A stretch of DNA of 64,000 nucleotides from Pseudomonas sp. NC02 (GTDB lineage Bacteria; Pseudomonadota; Gammaproteobacteria; Pseudomonadales; Pseudomonadaceae), in NCBI RefSeq assembly GCF_002874965.1, contig NZ_CP025624.1, positions 4,216,001 to 4,280,000 of the forward strand. The letters are read 5' to 3'. The position numbers and the translations under genes are program-made. Below, piece by piece: positions 61,503-64,000 of the stretch. Every line of letters begins with the position of its first letter. The stretch's first letter is position 1. Below the pieces are notes generated by a model, which worked only from the letters and a program-made list of their open reading frames with translations, made no database searches and was not told where the DNA came from.

Positions 61503-62669
61503 TTACCGCGGGAAAGGCACCCAGGCCCGCTGCTGGTGGGATTCGAGGCTGGCCTGGGACAACAACACCCCGCGCACGCCTTCGTGAATATCCGGCAACG
61601 GGACGCTGGTCGCTGTGCGCCATTGCGCCCCGGCATCCAGGGCCTCGGCGAAGTCGGCGTACAGCACGGCCAGCGCTTCCAGATAACCTTCGGTATTGCC
61701 CGCCGGCAAGCTGGTGAACGTCAGCGTCTGCGGCCTGTTGTCGGACTGGCCTCGCCGATAGATGCGGTCTGCACCGTCAGTGGGCGTGAACAACAGGGTT
61801 TCCGGTGACTCCTGGCACCATTCGACCGAAGCCAGGCTGCCGACGACCTTGAAGCGCAAGCCGTTGCGATGCCCGGGCGCGGCGAAACTGGCCCACAACA
61901 ATCCATCCACGCCGCCGTCGAATTCCAGTTGCACCACGCAGGTATCGTCCAGGCCCCAACCCGGCACCACGCTGGTCAACTTGGCGTTGAGCTGGGTGCA
62001 GCGCTGCCCGGACAGAAACTCCAACAGGTTGAAGGCATGGGTGCCGACGTCTCCCAGCGCGCCGGTGGGGCCGGCCTTTTGCGGGTCACCGCGCCACGCC
62101 AGGCTATTGCTCAAGCCGGACACGCCGGGGGCCAGCCACTCCAGCAGGTATTCGACGTACAGGAAGCGCAGCTCACCCAGCTCGCCGGCCTGGATTCGAC
62201 TGCGGGCGTCCCTGACCATCGGGTAGCCCTGATAGGTGTAGGTCAGCGCAAAAAATGTCCCGTGGCGCTCGGCAAGGTTCGCCAGCTCCCGGGCTTCGTC
62301 AGGGTGGTTGACCAGGGGCTTGTCGCAGATCACCGGGATGCCCGCCTCCAGGAACAACCGGCACGGTTCGAAGTGCAAGTGGTTGGGCGTCACGATAACC
62401 ACCGCCTCGATCGGGTCGGGGCGGCGAGACTCGGCGGCCGCCATGTCCTCGAACGACAAGTAGATACGTTCGGGTTCAATAGTGAGCGCTGCGCCCGCCT
62501 CGCGGCATTTATCCGCGTCGGCAGAGAAAGCGCCGGCAACGATATCGAAGCGATTACACAGGCGCATCGCTGCGCGGTGGTAACTGGCGAAGTAAGCGCC
62601 CTGCCCGCCGCCGACCATGCCGACCTTGAGTCGCCTCTTTCCGGGAATGTCGCCGGTCAACCTTGCCAT
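61503..62669 (-). CDS. Gfo/Idh/MocA family oxidoreductase
   Basis: 388 residues, ATG at 62669 with GGAGG 8 bases upstream. The Rossmann start is VGMVGGGQGAYFASYHRAA; the EKP-type motif appears as ICDKPLVNHP (Asp-Lys-Pro, keeping the Lys). The C-terminal substrate domain has GDVGTHAFNLLEFLSGQ with the conserved Asp and His. Members oxidise sugar hydroxyls with NAD(P), including C3 oxidation of glycosides. It is the first gene of the five-gene minus-strand unit. Confidence 0.9.
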   Translation of the reverse strand: MARLTGDIPGKRRLKVGMVGGGQGAYFASYHRAAMRLCNRFDIVAGAFSADADKCREAGAALTIEPERIYLSFEDMAAAESRRPDPIEAVVIVTPNHLHFEPCRLFLEAGIPVICDKPLVNHPDEARELANLAERHGTFFALTYTYQGYPMVRDARSRIQAGELGELRFLYVEYLLEWLAPGVSGLSNSLAWRGDPQKAGPTGALGDVGTHAFNLLEFLSGQRCTQLNAKLTSVVPGWGLDDTCVVQLEFDGGVDGLLWASFAAPGHRNGLRFKVVGSLASVEWCQESPETLLFTPTDGADRIYRRGQSDNRPQTLTFTSLPAGNTEGYLEALAVLYADFAEALDAGAQWRTATSVPLPDIHEGVRGVLLSQASLESHQQRAWVPFPR

Positions 62670-63081
62670 CGCCCAATCCTCCGCAAAAAGCATTGGCCCG
62701 AGTATCAGGGGTGACCGGTGTTTCCACCATTTCGCACCCTTGGCGATACCTGACGCGGACTGAAGCACTCCTGCGCAGCACGGGGTGTTACCCGTCGCTA
62801 TCGAATGTGTTACTGGGCGGACCGCCACCGTCACGATTGACCCGTGAAAACCACAACGCACTGGCGCCGAACCTTCAGTAAAAGCGCTTACAATCTGACG
62901 CATTCAGTTATGCTCAAACTTCATGTTTGAACTTAAACAAACGGCATGAAAGATGCTTTGGTAATGATCGGAAGTTTCAAACGCTTAAACGGTTATTACG
63001 GTTATGCCCAAGGTTATTCGATAACTGCGCTATAACTTTAATAACTGGCGCCTTAACCCAGCCAAGTACATCGAGATAATA
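62670..63081. promoter_or_regulatory. Divergent promoter region, 412 bp, with several palindromes
   Basis: It separates the glycoside operon from the HTH regulator gene. From about 62880 it is AT-rich and holds the inverted repeat CATGTTTG ... CAAACGGCATG (62922-62948) and the palindrome GTTAT-TCG-ATAAC (63013-63025), with extra GTTAT/ATAAC half-sites around (ggttattacggttat, tataactttaataact). No coding frame with a ribosome site is seen. Confidence 0.55.
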
Positions 63082-63975
63082 ATGCCCAGCCGCCCGGACT
63101 CATCGCCCCTGTCATTAGCCGCCGCCACCTCCCACCCCGAGCGACAGCAGGCGCGCAGCGACTTGCAGGCCAATGTGCAAAAGAATCTGAGCACGCTGGT
63201 GGAGTCCTGCCGGTCGGTGGCCGACATGTGCCGCAAAGTTGATGTGAACCGCCAGCAGTTCAACAAGTACCTGGTGGGCCAGCACGTGCCGTCGCAGAAG
63301 ATTCTGCAAAAGATCGGCCGCTATTTCATGATGGAAGCCGAAGACCTCTTCCGCCCGCCCGCCGAGTTCAAGAAGTTCTATGAAGGCTATGAAAACGAAC
63401 TGCCGACCGGCTTGCGGGCTTCGGAGCAGTTCAATCATTTCCTGCCGCTGGCCAAGCAGTCGGCTGACGTGCTCGAAGACTATCTGGGGGTGTATTACCG
63501 CTACCACAATTCATCGATCTACAAGGGCCGGATCCTGCGTTCGGTCACCTGCCTGTACCGCGCCGACTCGATGGTGCAGTACGTCACCGTCGAGCGCTTT
63601 CCGCTGCGCGATGGCAGCGGCAAGATCGGGTATTCATTCACCTACCACGGGTTCTGCCTGCTGCTGGGCGATCGCCTGTTCATGGTGGATTTCGAAGGCA
63701 AGCAACGTAACGAAATGACGTTTTCGATCCTGACGCCGCAGCATCGTCGGCCGATCCGTTTTCTCTATGGGTTGGTGACGGGTGTGGCGTCGTCCTCGTT
63801 CCGCCAACCCTTCTCCACGCGCATGGCGCTGGGACTAGTGGACAAGGGCAAGATCCGCAAGCATCACTTGCGCAATGCAACGGTGCTGTTGCCCAGCGAC
63901 CAGTCGATCCCGCTGGACGTACGTGAATACATGACCGGCGACAACGCCACCATTGTCTGGGGCGGTCAGGACTGA
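63082..63975 (+). CDS. Helix-turn-helix (XRE-like) transcriptional regulator
   Basis: 297 residues from ATG 63082. An N-terminal HTH (about 35-90: CRSVADMCRKVDVNRQQFNKYL and HVPSQKILQKIGRYF) is joined to a long C-terminal domain of about 200 residues (LEDYLGVYYRYHNSSIYKGR, TYHGFCLLLGDRLFMVDFEG) of no class I can name. It is divergent from the Gfo-GH3-GH3-isomerase-GMC operon and likely regulates it. It stops 25 bases before the window end. Confidence 0.85.
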   Translation: MPSRPDSSPLSLAAATSHPERQQARSDLQANVQKNLSTLVESCRSVADMCRKVDVNRQQFNKYLVGQHVPSQKILQKIGRYFMMEAEDLFRPPAEFKKFYEGYENELPTGLRASEQFNHFLPLAKQSADVLEDYLGVYYRYHNSSIYKGRILRSVTCLYRADSMVQYVTVERFPLRDGSGKIGYSFTYHGFCLLLGDRLFMVDFEGKQRNEMTFSILTPQHRRPIRFLYGLVTGVASSSFRQPFSTRMALGLVDKGKIRKHHLRNATVLLPSDQSIPLDVREYMTGDNATIVWGGQD

Positions 63976-64000
63976 GGGACCTGCAGGGGCTGGCGTGCCG

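Overview
The window looks like chromosomal DNA of a fluorescent-group Pseudomonas. Codon use is uniformly GC-rich. Hyphenated REP doublets with gtgggagcgggcttgctc arms, typical of that group, occur four times in the first 17 kb. The gene families (DUF1652, a Pseudomonas-style xylAFGH operon, FecIR-type surface signalling, CusCBA with a CopL-like protein) agree with this. I see no rRNA, tRNA, CRISPR array, prophage or insertion sequence. This is an accessory-rich but ordinary chromosomal segment.

0-7 kb: a glutathione transferase tail, a small exported protein, an exported lactonase with an acidic partner, an MMPL/RND exporter paired with an exported YCF48 propeller protein, and a Gfo/Idh/MocA dehydrogenase whose promoter carries a GGAA-N6-TTCC box. 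7-17 kb: a copper/silver efflux operon (CopL-like, cusC, cusB, cusA), a 24-residue peptide plus a 301-residue membrane protein, and an OmpR-type two-component system. 17-25 kb: a LysR regulator facing an AKR-SDR-SRPBCC operon, an ECF sigma / anti-sigma / periplasmic metal-sensor-like operon, small envelope proteins, a PAS-GGEEF diguanylate cyclase and a GNAT gene.

25-33.5 kb: an AraC regulator with a fumarylacetoacetate-hydrolase-family enzyme, lipoproteins, a Gdx/SugE-type SMR exporter, an AhpD-like protein divergent from azoreductase-MocR, and a LOG-family protein. 33.5-41 kb: iron uptake or surface signalling (sigma, FecR, STN-containing TonB receptor), and a second TonB receptor divergent from a small ORF and an XRE-cupin regulator.

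41.3-41.8 kb encodes the strangest item, a 170-residue protein with 71 methionines and 16 cysteines, with its own ribosome site, promoter candidate and terminator. 42-50 kb: an LLM monooxygenase, a MarR/SDR divergent pair with TTGAGT-type palindromes that recur before an amidase gene, and a Tat-exported phospholipase C. 50-56.6 kb: xylR and xylAFGH for D-xylose uptake and isomerisation. 56.9-64 kb: a minus-strand operon (Gfo/Idh/MocA, two GH3-like proteins, a sugar isomerase/epimerase-like TIM barrel, a GMC oxidoreductase) next to a divergent HTH regulator. By gene content it is a candidate glycoside-catabolism system, possibly through 3-keto intermediates. One of its GH3 proteins has lost the aspartate at the nucleophile position.
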